Origin: Macrotrachela quadricornifera
Taxonomy: Eukaryota > Rotifera > Eurotatoria > Philodinida > Philodinidae
DNA: 64,000 bases
Assembly (NCBI GenBank): GCA_022393335.1
Contig: JAJEKB010020677.1
Coordinates: 797,730-861,729, forward strand
Direction of reading: 5' to 3'
The notes below the pieces were generated by a model. That model ran no database searches. It had not been told where the DNA came from and worked only from the letters and a program-made list of their open reading frames with translations. The position numbers were made by a program, and so were the translations under genes. Positions 45,484-58,897 of the stretch are shown piece after piece. Within the stretch, counting starts at the first letter, position 1. Each line of letters begins with the position of its first letter.

Positions 45484-48400
45484 CTAAAGACATTTTGTAT
45501 CTATACAAACACAGATAAATCATAAAATGTCGACATTTTTTTTTTGAAGTTGTGCCGCCGAAAGCTATATAACTACTATACCAAGAAATCCCTATTGATT
45601 TTCTATCATCTTTGTTTTTTGAATAGTTAAAACTATCAATCTGGGTAACGTTACGATTTCATCCTATATCAAGTGTAATAGAAATGTTACGAACGTTTTC
45701 AAAAATTATTTGTTTATTCTATAATAAAATAATAGAACATCAGAATGCTACGATGAAACTTCATACGTCTGAAAAATTTTCATTGATGACTAGCTCGCCT
45801 TTATGTTTGTCAATCAATAATTCAAATCTAGCTTTAGCAATATCTTATTGTTTCTTTCGTTAAATCATCTTTTATTTAAACGTTTTGATAATTAATGTTC
45901 TTATTAATACTATCCAAAATGGAATAGTCTAATGAATTTAGTTTTAACGAGTTTAGGAACCATCAATCATTCGAAATAGACGAATTTGGATATATTTGAT
46001 GCCAATTTTCTAATCTTTTACTAAGATGCAAAGTTAGTTCATGTTGTTGTAGATGAAAAATCATAAGAGAATGAAAGAGTCAATAAAGGTTTCTTGATAT
46101 AGTTTTGTAAAGCTTTCGATAGCACATTTTATAAAAGAAATCAAGATAATATAATTTATCCATACTGAGGTATATACCAAATAAAAATTATGGCAAACAT
46201 TTTTGAATATTCAATATTTACTGCAACTATTTTTTTGCGCAAGCACCAGGATTTGAATTTTTTGGTCGATTCAATATTAGAAAAAAAAGTACAATGAAAG
46301 GTTATTTGGCTTTTATTTTTCAAAATGTTCTGTTTACTTTATTTATTGATATTCGATTGTAGGATAATTTGTACAAGATATTTGTATTACAAACACTATA
46401 TTGTTTATCTGCTTTTCAATTTAATCGAATGCATAAATTATAATTATTTAGAAAAAAAATAGAGGATATGCTGCTGAATTATTGAATAAGAATCTAATAG
46501 TATGAAGTAAGATAATGTTGGAAGTTCATTGATTCAGTTAATAACTGATATGTTTCAGATACGACAAACGGACTGATATTCAATAAAGTTGGTTGTGTTC
46601 TAGAAATATTAATCAAAGTTTATGATAAAGAAGTTGAAATGTTTATAAATTTTATTGTTTAGAGTATTTGATATAGATTGTTACGCGTAAAGCAAAGGAA
46701 ATTTATAGAAATAAATGAACTCAAATCATTAAATAAATATACCTTTTTTTAAAATTGTCTTCAATATTTACAAGTAGCTATAATTATTTTTTGAATAGTG
46801 CTAGAATTTTATTCATTATCTGAACTATGATATGACATAATTTGGTTCAAAACAAACCCTGAAAAGGTTCTATTCATCAAGTAAAAATATTCTATGATCT
46901 TCATCATAGAAATAATTATTTGTATTAATACATTTTTAAGATATTTTTTCGAACCATTTCAGTTCTCAATATGTAGATAAACGAAAAAAACTAATTATTT
47001 TTATTTATACAACATGTTCTCAAATATATTCTCTAACAATTTAATCATATTATATTCAAATTAGTTAGCAGGATTTTTTAATTGTCTCTCTTATAAATAT
47101 TATGGAATTTGTACAAAATTTGTAATGTGAAAACATAAAAAATTTGTTTTATATGAAATATAAGAATAAGTAGAGGGAAATCAGTCATTTTTTTTGTAGA
47201 AAAAAAAAGAAATTTGGGAATGAAAAATATTTAAATTAGCAAATAATCTTATCAACTAATCTACTGGATAACTGATTATTTTTGATTCTAAAATATGTGC
47301 ATAGGCAGTTTAGATACACTTGTTTGTTTAAATACGTTTTGAAACATGTTATCTACCATTGAAAATTATATGAATGTTCCACGAGTGTGAATGTATATTA
47401 ATAGTAAATTGATGGGAAATGGAATCTAAATTTCAAATAAAGTTTACGAAAAATTAAACATTGAAATTTTTGTACAAGTTATAAACAGACAGAATTCATT
47501 AATTCATAGTTCACTAATCAAAACTTTAAAATATAGCTACTGTATACATTTCTTGTCTTTTCGATGTAGAAAATGAGTCAAAATGATCAACAATATATAC
47601 TTACTGAACAACATAGATGCCAAACTTGAATTCAATTACCGCTATTGAGTCCAGTTTTTCAAAGTTTCAACTTTCAAAAATAACTTATATATTGAGCGAG
47701 TGCCTCGATAAAACAGAACACTACGAGTTCTTCTCAATTTTTTACCACTTTATATTTATATATTGTTATTAACTTTAGAATTATTTTTTTTGAAGACAAA
47801 ATGTTTACATATAATATTCATTAACATTTTGGTTAACAAAAACTCATTTTTTTTAACAAATAGAGATCATGCCTTAAATAAATCACAAAATAATTCGAAA
47901 TATAAATACAGTCTTTGATATCGTTTATTATACAATTTTTCTATATATATTCTCAAAAAAAATAGTTAGACTCTATATTTTAAATGTATGTTCACTATAA
48001 AGCTTCATTCTTTTAAAACTAGTTACATACTTTGAAAGTCCATGGAGTTTTCTATCACCCTATATATTTACTTATTTTCTTATACATATTTGTTGAAAAG
48101 AAGATTTGAGTAGAATGAAGTCACCGTCATGTCCAGATTCGTAGAGACATGAATTTTTCACTGTCATCAAAATTTATTCTTGGAATTTTCTTCATTATAA
48201 AATAACCTTTTTAGAAAAGTAATTATATATCTTGATAGAACGTGAAATTGTCTATCACTATATATTTACCTATTTGTTTGCATTGATTGATTGAAGGAAA
48301 AAATTGAGTACAACGAATACACTCCGATTCAACACGTACTAAAAAATGCTACTGTTTCCTGTTTTTCAAAATATAGTCACTATGAAAATAAATTTTTAAA

Positions 48401-49219
48401 TAATCAGCTATACATCCTGATAGAGCTTGAAATTCTCTATCATCATGAACTTTTGAAACAAAAAATGAAAGAGATAGTACAAAAGGCTACTTCTTTTTAG
48501 AGCTTGTCAAGAAGAGTGTACCTATGGAATATTTTACATAATTTATATTATTCCATTAAGGTATATCGAGATCTACTAAGGTTTATTAGTAACATGTAGG
48601 ATCTACTTGCTTTTGTCTTCACCCTCATCTATCACTGACACAAGCCGGTATGAATATATTCTAATATTTAATTATTATTGCTGTTACTTTCAAAAAATCG
48701 TTTTTACTAAATCCAAAACTAATGGATTGATCCAACTATCATCGAAAATGAAAATGTCGAAAATGGAATTAGTGCATGATAAAATTGTGCAACAGAAATA
48801 TTGCTATTTGTTCTCATCCTCGAACTTCGATATTTCATCTTTCAATAAAAGTTAAATTTACATCTCTTTTTCTAAGTTGTTTCTTATGCTTTTTGAACGC
48901 GATATTAAAAAATATCAAAAATAACTATATATGAGTATATTACTAAACTGCTACTTTTCAACTAAAAGAATTAGTGTCAAAAATCTACGTGCTCAAGATG
49001 AATGAACTAATTTACGATGTAATTTCAATCTAAACCTTCTTATTTCTCAATTCTGATAAAAAGTGAAAAAAAACCATTTTGATGATAATGAATCATACCT
49101 TTCTTTCTATTCTTTTCATTTCTTTTTTTTTGCCTTTCGTCTTTATATGTTTACTGTGCAATATATGTTTATCGCATAACTATATGGAGTAAAGAAGACG
49201 GAGAAGTAAGATTACTTAC
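45484..49219. other. long intergenic region; weak ~190-bp tandem repeat at 47980-48480
   Basis: Very AT-rich. A block with TCACTATAA, a TTTTA-AAA-TA stretch, CTTGATAGAGCTTGAAATT and CTATCAC-TATATATTTAC recurs at about 47990, 48190 and 48375, a degraded triple repeat. Frames at 48291 and 48607 are not convincing. No gene recognised. Confidence 0.45.
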
Positions 49220-49299
49220 CCCACGGATGCATTCACGATCAGAAACGTGAATACTCCAGGCGGAGACGAAGGCATTGCACGTTGTCCTCATTGATGCCT
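49220..49299 (-). other. candidate isolated exon
   Basis: On the minus strand TTTTCGCAG precedes 26 phase-0 codons (ASMRTTCNAFVSAWSIHVSD, then RECIRG) followed by a perfect donor GTAAGTAA. The block is clearly GC-richer than its surroundings. The phase would allow it to follow the last exon of the PDZ gene (50549), but no further exon is visible downstream, and its composition differs from the other PDZ-gene exons. It could instead be a scrap of a foreign or transposon gene. Confidence 0.3.
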
Positions 49300-50539
49300 G
49301 CGAAAAGTCCATATGGGCTTTGTCGCGTGAATAATTTATTTCACGGTCGTTTGCGTTCGCGCATTGACCAATATTATAAACCAAAATGAAAATGTTATAA
49401 AGAGATACGAAACTTTTTTAAAATGATGACTTAAATATCTATAGGGTTTATTATCGATCATCAACTGTAAAAGTAAAACGTCAGATAAAAGTAAATTGAG
49501 TAGCATTTACAGGATGTAAAATCTTGAAATTTTATAATAGCCGTAAAATAACTATTTTCGAATATAACATTCTCGAGATCGTTGTGGCACAAAAGAATAA
49601 CGTTTAACGCATATTTTTAAAATATATCGACTGTATAAACATATTACTTCGCAGTACAATTATAACTTTTCATTTCTACCTATTTGAATAACTTATACAA
49701 CTAGTTTTTTTCTATTCAAAGCAATTAGTTGGCAATTCATGATTATAACCTACATATATTGCTTGCGATTTCTACTAGCTTATATAGTCATCTTTATATA
49801 TATAAGTATGTCTTATGTTTTTTCATAGATACATTTAATGATATTGTTATGAATCATTTGTAATGTTATGTTTTAGTTCTGAAAAAAACACGACAAGAAA
49901 TGTATATTGTTACTTATACTCAATTAGTAACAGTAGAGATAGAATTTGCCACGGTTTTTTCTCAAAATGTAGAATAAAATAATATACACATTAATTACTT
50001 TCGATGTCTTCAGTAACTTAAATAGTATTGAAATATAAAAACGAGATGCATTATATTTGAAAAATGATTTGTATATAAAATATTTTATCTTTAAGTACAT
50101 CGACATGTTAGTTTATGTCTATTCAGTTCTGTCAAGGATATCCGTTATTTTATATTACAAGTTGAACAGTGAAACATTTAATTAGATTCGAATGTCTAAA
50201 ATACAAACAGTTCCGTTGTTACGGTAAAAATTTATAATTAACTATAATTAATTCTAAATTTCATGAAAACTTGATCGTCAAAAGAAAGTTTAAAACGTGT
50301 GTCTTTATTGTAAATAACAATTATTCGTGTTTTTTAATAGTAGAAAATTATGTGATGAAAGAAAATTACAATAAAACATTTTACATATATCATTGTTTGC
50401 ATTATGATCTTATTAGTCTTGCTGGTTGCATCTTTCAAGCTTTTATCAACTTCATTTATACCATAGTTTCGTGAGTTGGCCGCTAGATATAATAAATATT
50501 CATATAATAGATTACATATTATATTATTTCTAAAGAATT
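49300..50539. other. intergenic, 3' of the PDZ gene
   Basis: AT-rich, no gene seen. It would be intron if the candidate exon at 49220-49299 belongs to the PDZ gene. Confidence 0.4.
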
Positions 50540-53500
50540 CTAACTTACTTTTAATCCTCCATTCGCACTACCTGCTACTCCTTCACTATCTTGACATGTA
50601 CTTTGGCTAATTCCATTTTGTTCGTGTCTATCGTTTTCTGCTTGAATATTACCTAAAAAGAAACATAATCAAAAACTAGATAATATTCGAGTTTCATTAG
50701 ACTACTAAATACGGTGCAAAGCCGAGAATATTGGTTATCGAAAAATCGGTAATTCATTAAAAATGTATATTCATTTCAACGATTCAACACGAGCGAAGCA
50801 GACACTAGACAAGCTCTTTCGAATTTATCGAATCATATTGCTTGTTTATGTATGTTGTCGAGAAAGTAAGGTTTTCATAAATGAGAAGAAATTCAAAGTG
50901 CAGACATAACGAAATTCATCATTATGAGAACTCTATCAATACTTATCAACTTACTTCTAATGAACACTGTCGATTGCTGCTTTAATTATCTGTCTGGTTC
51001 ATTATCTATCATCAGATATATTCATAGCTATTATACAGAGAAAATCACGCCCAATTTTTTGTCTTATTTTCATTTTCATTATCTCAAACACTGAAAAATA
51101 CAAAGTTCACGTTAAAAGTCGTCTTTTTGTGGCACCTTCTGTAGTCGAACGAAATCTCTTATTGACGATCAAAGAAGAAATAGTACAAATTCGATCTCGA
51201 AATTCTATCCTCATGTTGAAACAAAAATTTTCTAATTGTTCATTCTCGAGATTAGGGGTGGAGCGTTCCCGTTCCGTTCTGAGGAACGGGAACGCGAGTA
51301 CCGTTTCCGTTCCAAGAACGGGGAACGCGAGTAGAAATTTGGCAATCCTGTTTCGTTGTTGAATGGCGAACGACAACTCGCATTCTAGTTTCTGGAAAAT
51401 GGGAAAACAAGTACCGTTCCCGTTCCTAAGAACGCGGAACGCGAGTATCGTTCCCGTTCCAAGAACGGGGAACACAAGTACCGTTCCCGTTCCAAGAACG
51501 GGGAACGCAACATCTGCTTCAATAGTTGAGCACACGGGAATAAAGGGACATGGCCGATCTGGGTCATGCTAATGATTAATCCGTTTGAACAGCATCTTGA
51601 GTTTTCCTGGAAAACTTCAAAAATTCAAAAGATTGTTAAGAGTTTTAGAGAGCGAAGCAGGTTTCAAATTCAAATTTTTAAGAAATCTGAACATATTTTG
51701 AATTTCTCATTTCCTAGTAACAGATAATATGAGATGCGTTCCCCGTTCCTGAGAACGAAGAACGCATATTCCGTTCCCCGTTCTCAGGAACGGGAATGGT
51801 AATTGCGTTCCCGTTCCTAAGAACGGGGAACGCATAAACACTTCTACGCAAAAAGATAAAAAAAGACAAATATAAGTAGTTTAGTATGTTTAAAAATACT
51901 GGAAAATGTAAAATAGGATGCGTTCCCCCGTTCTTGGAACGGGAACGCAACCACCGTTCCCGTTCTAAGAACGGGGAACGGAATACTTCTTTTGCATAAG
52001 AGGATGACCAAACAGGTATACATGACTTGATACGTTTAAAAGATGCTAGAAAACGTAATATGAGTTGCGTTCGCGTTCCGTTCCTAGTGAACGCTTAAAA
52101 ACGGGGAACGCTCCACCCCTACTCGAGATCATCCTGACACATATCGACAACTTTTGATGTGCACGTCGAGAAAGCAAGAAAGAAAAAAAAACGAGATTAT
52201 ATACAACTTTTATAAACTCAAAACAATTTTGTTCCAAAAGATAGAAGATGAATCATGAATAGCTTACGTATTGCTGTTTCATGTAGTTTCAATTGTTGTC
52301 CGACTCTCTGTGCAATAACAACACTTCGATGAGAGTTAACTGCCTATAAAAAAACAACTTGCAAACTAATTTTATAAGAAAATAAACATAATAAAGTCCC
52401 ATAGACTTATCGCCCGTTGGGGCCGGTCGCGTTTATCACTACTAGTTTTTCACATGCAACAGAGTCCCATCATCTTTTCTTTTTACAGACGGCGGTATCT
52501 GCATCCTTTTCCGTCTAACATACTGACTAAAGATATAGTCAGCATGAATAACTCATGTAGAATGAATCATTTGAGACAACTTAGCCGTTAGTGACTTGTC
52601 CAGGGACATCCCATGAATGATATTACTGAGGTTTGAACACAGTACCTTGTGACTGCGTGCCGAGCAACGTAATCACTCAACCATGGTGACAAAATGGACA
52701 TAGTTAAATATATATTACAAAGTGGAATATTAATTTTTTGTTTGAAATTGCTCACGGGAAGTTTTACTAGATATTCGAAAATTTGAGCCCATGAAATCAA
52801 CTTCAATAAAAGTAGTTTCAGTATAGAATCAAAATGCTCCTTACTTCAATGTTTCTATAGCAACTTACGTTTGTTGACTTTTCAACGTCAGTATTCTCTT
52901 CGTAATTAGAATTCATGCGTTTTACAGTCTGTAGTGGTGCATTCCTAAAAATCGAATTCTAAATAATTCTCTATTTCGACAATGATCTAGACAAATAACG
53001 ACGACTGTTATTGAAGATAGAATATTCTTATACTACACTGGCTTTAATTGACTTAGCACTTACTTGTTTTTATGCGGTAGTTCTCGTTCATCTTTATTCA
53101 ACATATTTGAACTATGAGGACTTCGACCATGTAACAATCGACATGTAGGATCTCTGCAATAATTATTATACCTCTTATAATCTAAAATGACTACATAGAA
53201 GCTAGCTCTTTCATCTAATCCTGAGTACATACCATCAGAATTGAATCGCTCTATCGAGTATTGATCATTTTTATTGTCTGTATATGGTTGATTTCGTCTC
53301 TCACTGAGCGCCTCGTAACATACATTATCATATCCAGTTTCACCACCGTGATCTTTACCTCGCACAAAGAAAGAGTTACTTTTATTATCTTTAAGATAGT
53401 ATTGTTAGAAACAAAATAGAGGCGCATGAGAAAACAAAATACAAATATACAATATAAGCAGCATAAATACACTACCTTCGTTTTTCAAAAGACTTGGTTC

Positions 53501-54534
53501 ATAATGCTTCTGATCTAAATCAATTCTTCTGCCGTGCCTAAATGAGATAAGACACAGATATCTTGAGTTACTGTATTTTTCAAAGTTACATTAAATCTAC
53601 TTAAACTTACACTGGATCAGCAGACAATGTACGTCCAACGTATAGTTTGACCTTTCGGCTTTGTGAATACACTAACTCAATACATTTTGCTGCGTATTCA
53701 AGTGTAACAAATCGTAAATCGTGAGTATGACGCTGGTAAAAACAAACATTAAAGAGACAAATCATATATAAGACAAATAGCACGATGTTATTTTACCGCT
53801 GATGAAATTTTTAATAACCGATCACCTTTATATAATTGTTTGTTCGTTTTATGCTCGCCCACATCCATGATAAATATACCATGATCGCTTAATTCAAAAG
53901 AAAAAAAATTTGACACAAAAATAAACAGGCTCGCAGTAAATACCCTGGAATATATTCATTTCCAATTCCGCCTACAATGAAAATACTTGCAATTCCATTA
54001 TGTTCCAATTCGATCTCTTCGTTGACTGGTGGTGAGAGACGACGTATACGCTGCATAGAATAAATGAAAAACAAGTTTATATGGAAAGATCTTATATATT
54101 TATGTCGCAGTACTCACCAACTGGATTTGCTCTGCTGTTTTTAATACATCAAGAGCTATTTGGTGTTCAATATTTGTAAAATCGATATTATTTACACTCA
54201 ATATTATGTCATATAATCTAAAGTAACAGGTTGATGATTGAAAGAAATCGTTAGCAGACTGTAAACTTGCTTACTTTAATTGTTCATCTCTATGTGCAAT
54301 AGTATTTTCAGTAATACGTTCAACACAAATTGATGTAAAATGAGAATTTCCAAACCGTCTATCAATACCTCCAGCAATAGAAAAACCCCATTTTGTTTGG
54401 CAATTTGACTTTCAAAAAATCAAAAATATGGAATGTTAGAGAAAATACATTGAAGAAATGATACAAACTCGTTCAAGATTAATTTGTATTTCTTTCCAAT
54501 GATCTTGGTAATTAAATTGCATTTTATGAAACAT
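50540..54534 (-). CDS. tandem-PDZ scaffold protein, Dlg-like
   Basis: Probably a membrane-associated scaffold that binds C-terminal peptides. Eleven exons: 54534-54469, 54408-54275, 54217-54118, 54050-53944, 53887-53797, 53732-53611, 53537-53476, 53388-53064, 52944-52869, 52343-52268 and 50652-50540. All junctions are GT-AG with agreeing phases, giving 423 residues. PDZ1 (about 14-104) has WGFSIAGGIDRRFGNSHFTS and YDIILSVNNIDF; PDZ2 (about 112-199) has IFIVGGIGNEYIPGDHGIF, KGDRLLKI and EYAAKCIELV. Spacing and the GIGNEYIPG block are those of Dlg PDZ1-PDZ2. The rest is polar and low-complexity; PDZ3, SH3 and guanylate kinase are absent. The GLGF loop of PDZ2 is changed to ASIF. The exon 7/8 junction needs the acceptor CTTAAAG at 53389 to keep frame. 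The stop used is TAG at 50540-50542; if the donor GTAAGTTAG there is spliced instead, the protein is longer. Two introns hold transposable elements. Confidence 0.82.
51253..52121. mobile_element. hAT-like non-autonomous element packed with GTTCC palindromes
   Basis: The element starts TAGGGGTGGAGCGTTCC and ends with its inverse (GGAACGCTCCACCCCTA). It is flanked by a perfect 8-bp direct repeat, CTCGAGAT, at 51245-51252 and 52122-52129. An 8-bp duplication with short TAGGGGTGG-type ends points to the hAT superfamily. The inside has two clusters (51265-51510 and 51735-52110) of CGTTCC..GGAACG blocks, such as CGTTCCCGTTCCAAGAACGG, GC-rich against a very AT-rich background. There is no transposase. 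It sits in the 1615-bp intron of the PDZ gene. Open frames of 60-142 codons inside only translate the repeat. Confidence 0.92.
52395..52692 (-). mobile_element. tRNA-derived SINE, copy 2
   Basis: Same architecture as 2908-3213. On the minus strand there is an A-box-like TGGTTGAGTGATTA, a B box GTGTTCAAACCTCAG, the hairpin around CTGACTATATCTTTAGTCAG, and a GC-rich 3' block GACCGGCCCCAACGGGCGAT. It lies in the 525-bp intron of the PDZ gene, in the same orientation as that gene. The two copies differ at many positions, so neither is recent. Confidence 0.87.
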
Positions 54535-57500
54535 GATACTTGATCACAAACGTTTTCCCTACACGTATTTTCAGTCGAAAAATAACATATAATTAATACG
54601 AATAAATATAGTCAAAATAATTCTATCTACAAAGAACAATAAGTTTTATCTATTCAAAATAAAAAGCACTTTTTTTGCTGGATATAGAATCAGGTGTATA
54701 GAAAAGAGGAAAAAACTAGTATACATCCAATGTTTATGTTTTAGTTTTCGAAGAAATTCAACGCTTTCTGATTTTATATACTAGTCAATGGCTCGAATCG
54801 ACATCGAGTCGCAAATTTTAGCAATTCTAATTGGTTAGAATACCAAAAACTTATGACTATGAGTCCAATAACCGCAGTCCAAATTCGATGGTTAAACTTT
54901 TATCGAGATGCCAAGAAAGTATTTTTCAACTTTAATAAACGAACAAAAAAAATGAATAAAATAGATGTGATAAAAGCTTCAAAACCCAGTTTTCTTCGTT
55001 CATTCTTGGATCACAAACCAGAAAATTTAATACAATATGCTGTGACGTGTAAATGGTTTTTCCAAATCCCTAAAAATTCTACTTCTTTTTATAATATTTT
55101 CGAGAAAAACAATTTCAACGGAAAAATATTCAATATTCTAGGCGCCGATACTGTTAGCGTTTGTTCAAAAAGTGAATGTCTTTCAAGAGAAATGGAATTT
55201 TCAAAAAAGTCTTGAGTTTCTACAATTGACTACGTTCGTAGTGCAGTCGCTAACTTGTGATGAAGAGAAGAATGTTTCTGTATTTTAAAAATTACTACTC
55301 TTCTTGTAATTCCATTGAAAAATAAATGTCTTCGCAATCAACTCGGAAGAAGTTATTTAATACTTCGTCCACTGAATGCGATCCATGAGAGAAGGCAGAT
55401 TTCTGTACTTTTCGATACTGCTTGACAAATATTAAAATTTCTGTTTCCAATAACAGAATACCTTTGTTCTGATTTTGGAAAAAAATCGAGGAAAAAAAAG
55501 CGCGTACTTCTCAGTATTTCTTTATAATTCGGATGTACAGAAGTTCGCTTGTTCTCCCCTTGAAGCGATCGTGCTTTCAATTACTATTTCAAAATGAAGC
55601 TGTTTATAAAAAAAATTTAGAGATTTTTTTTAAGTTGATCATCCTGAGATAACTGTTACATTTTCACGAAGCGAAAAGCTTTTAATATTTCTCTAGAATT
55701 TATCTTATTGAAAACAATCATTTGAACCTTGATTTTCGCGAAGAAGGTACTAAACTCCTCGCATCCCATGACCAACTCTATCTTCTAGCAACCACAATAC
55801 GACAACTGTCGATTACTGAGGAATCCATCTTCTCTGACATTCCACTTCGCATTTTTTTTCTTTTTTTCGTTTAAAATTCATTTTCTTAGTCTATATTTTT
55901 CAGAAAAATCCTCTTGTTTTTCTCTTTTCTCACGAAAAACGTAAGTTGTTAGTGAAGACATCCATGAATATATTGATTAATGTTGCCATGCCATAAAACA
56001 AACAAATGTATTTGTCAGTCGAAATGTATAGCTAAGGAATAATGTATGTGATTTTAGTGATTAGCTTCATAGATATCATATATTCTTAACTGAGAATCAA
56101 TTTTAGTAAGATTCTAGCAACGATAAAGTCACCGACTTATATTTTTAGATGTGAACCTGTCATTCTTTCATAGTTTTGGTAAATTTTTCTGGTTAAAATC
56201 GGCATGTAAAATCATAATCTCGAGCTCACCTCTCTTGATTGATTTTCCTTAATGCCATGAAAACTTATAATGTGAGTCTAACAATCGATGGCTAATTCGT
56301 AGCATAGTGCATACGTTATCGTGAGAAGAACATCCAAGACTGGCTAAACTTATCATACAACTCTGTCACATCTGATGGAATTTCTTCAGTAAGATGATTT
56401 CTGACAGTATGATATCATAAGTGGAAAATTCTTTTTATTATCAGATGCCGATAAAGTTTTTTACGTTGCATCTGACAATATGTAATTCTTCTGAATTGAT
56501 GGATAGAGATCCTTTTGTATGCTGCTATATTACATTACACAATTGATTTACTGTCAAAATAAAGCAAGCTCTCTCTTTCGTATTTCTTCATATACGATCA
56601 CATTTTGGACGATCAAATATCTCCAAATCGTACATAGAGCAATATAGAATAAAACGAAAACTATAGAGGAGCTTTGTTGTCCATAAACGATCGTATTTCT
56701 GGGCATATAATCACGGAGGTGTACAATCGTAATAATGAGTAATTGTGAAACGCTGTCTTTCTTCGATTACGAGCGTGTCTATTTGACATGAGTTAATATT
56801 AACAACGGGCGAATGACATTTGAAAGAGAACAAATATAATGAAATTCGATAGAAACTAACACAAGCATCCTGATAACCAAAAACAAGAGGAACTACAATG
56901 TGCTTAAGACGTATAAGTAAGAATATGACTATTTTTCACCGGAAAAAATCAAGTGTTTTCGATGGTGCAAAATCAAACGATTTCCTTACAAACGCACTCT
57001 ATGAGAGTCTTGCAATTAATGTTTTAATTTACACTGAGGCAACGAAAAAGTGAAATTGAGTTGCGAAAAATGATTAGCATCATGAAAAAAGCACTAAAAT
57101 TGAAAGAAACGAAAAGCGAAAACAACATTAAATCAATTATGATTGTTTCCATTTCTATGCACCTACTTGGTCAAACAGAGTAATATTATAATCAGATACT
57201 ATATCAACAGAACAAACTTTGATTTTCTTCTTGTAAATATCCGAAAATGAGCCAAAGATACTTAAACACACCTGCTCAAAACGCAAAAGAAATATGAATA
57301 TATTGAGTAATGTTGAAAGACCGAAAATGGTAAAAAACTTGCAAGTGGTCTAAGATAAAATTTTAGTAGATCTGATGTTGCAAGAGTGTTCGGAAACAGC
57401 AATTTGGCTTCACAGACTTTCGCAATAGGCTTTTAGAGATTAAGGGTGACGGAGACGGAACAGATAGCAGGAATTTCGCCGCAAAGAATTTGGCTATTGA

Positions 57501-58897
57501 CTTCTACCCACCACCAAAAGGATACTGCTTTGGTTTAGACACAGCTCTCACTCTCACCCACAGTCGGTAAAAGCCTACTACCAAAGTCCATCACGACAAA
57601 TTTCTGTTTCTTCTTTTCAACATTTATATATTCGACATTACTTAGGCATATCAGATATATAGTAATACAACAGTAGTACTTACCAAGACATGCAATCTAC
57701 TGACCGACTGACAACTGAAATAGTGTTTCGTATGATTTTATTATGAAAATATTTCAGAATAGGTAAAACGTGTACAAATAATAAACTATTATAAGATAAG
57801 AACAACATACAGAGAGACATAGACTAATACTTAAAAAACGTTATCTAAATAAAACAATAGCATTTATGATTTTCTTCACTAACTCACAAACATATGTAAA
57901 TATTTAGTTGAGAAGCAATCTGTAGCACCTTATAGTAGGAATTTTATTTCGATAACAGCTTACAAAATAAAAATAAACGAACGTTTTCAGCCAGAAAACT
58001 TTACCTATTCTGATAAATTCTTCTCATTTTTGATACGAAGCGTTTTGTTTTTCTTGTTTACAATTTATTTAACTTTCCATCTGTGGTAGAGTCTAAAGAA
58101 ACAGCGATGATTACAAATAACTTTATGAAGACAGTAATTAAAACACAGAACATAGTCATACAAGCATAGTCCTGTGAACGAACATGTTCAAATATATTGG
58201 CCATTCTCTCATATTCTCACTCACTCCAATCTGATATGAAAGATTATATAATAATATTACATGGCCACAATGAAGTATCCAGAAATATATAGAAAGTAGA
58301 TCACACATGTAAAGTCAAATGATTTTGAATTGTAACGTTTGAACTACTATTTTCAAGAAGATTTTGTTTTCACTTTTCGGAATATTTGAAATGGAAAGTT
58401 TGTTTACAACTCAATTACATTTGTTAGTAAATATGTAATGAACACTATCAGCTAGTCAAGATAACACTGTTATGTATATTAAATCAATGTTTCTATACAT
58501 TGCTTTTCTATGTAGAGAAGATGTCTTATTTTCATAGTTTTTATTTATTTATTGAGATATTATCACACGATAAAACTACATAAAAAGTTATATTTTAATT
58601 GTGTGTCATCATATTCAACGAGAATAGATCTTGATTTCTTACCACTTCAGCTTTTCATTCTATTTACTCTATAGACTATAGTTTAAAATTGAAAAAAAAC
58701 TTACCCATTTTTATGATAATGCATACTTATAATATTTTTGTTTCATAATCCTTAAATATTCTACTTCAAATGAATATATATGTTTCTATTATCATAACGA
58801 CACTATTATTCGGATTGGATAGATAAAAAGAGATTAAAATTTTCAAAAAAAACAATCATTATTATAATAAATTGTATTCGAAAAATGATATGAATAT
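54535..58897. other. long intergenic region, one doubtful open frame
   Basis: A 120-codon plus-strand frame at 54853-55215 (SFLRSFLDHKPENLIQYAVT, then CKWFFQ) reads moderately protein-like but matches no family I know and has no clear flanking signals. It is divergent from the PDZ gene and would share its upstream region. The rest (55216-58897) is AT-rich; I see no gene, RNA or repeat in it. Confidence 0.35.

Noticed and set aside
51107..51572. 142-codon minus-strand and overlapping plus-strand frames
   Set aside because: They translate the GTTCC palindrome repeat (FPVLGTGT-type peptides), so the openness comes from the repeat.
53251..53472. Alternative frame for exon 8 of the PDZ gene (73 codons ending in a stop)
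   Set aside because: The other frame stays open for 325 bases, joins in phase to both neighbouring exons, and uses a valid acceptor at 53389.
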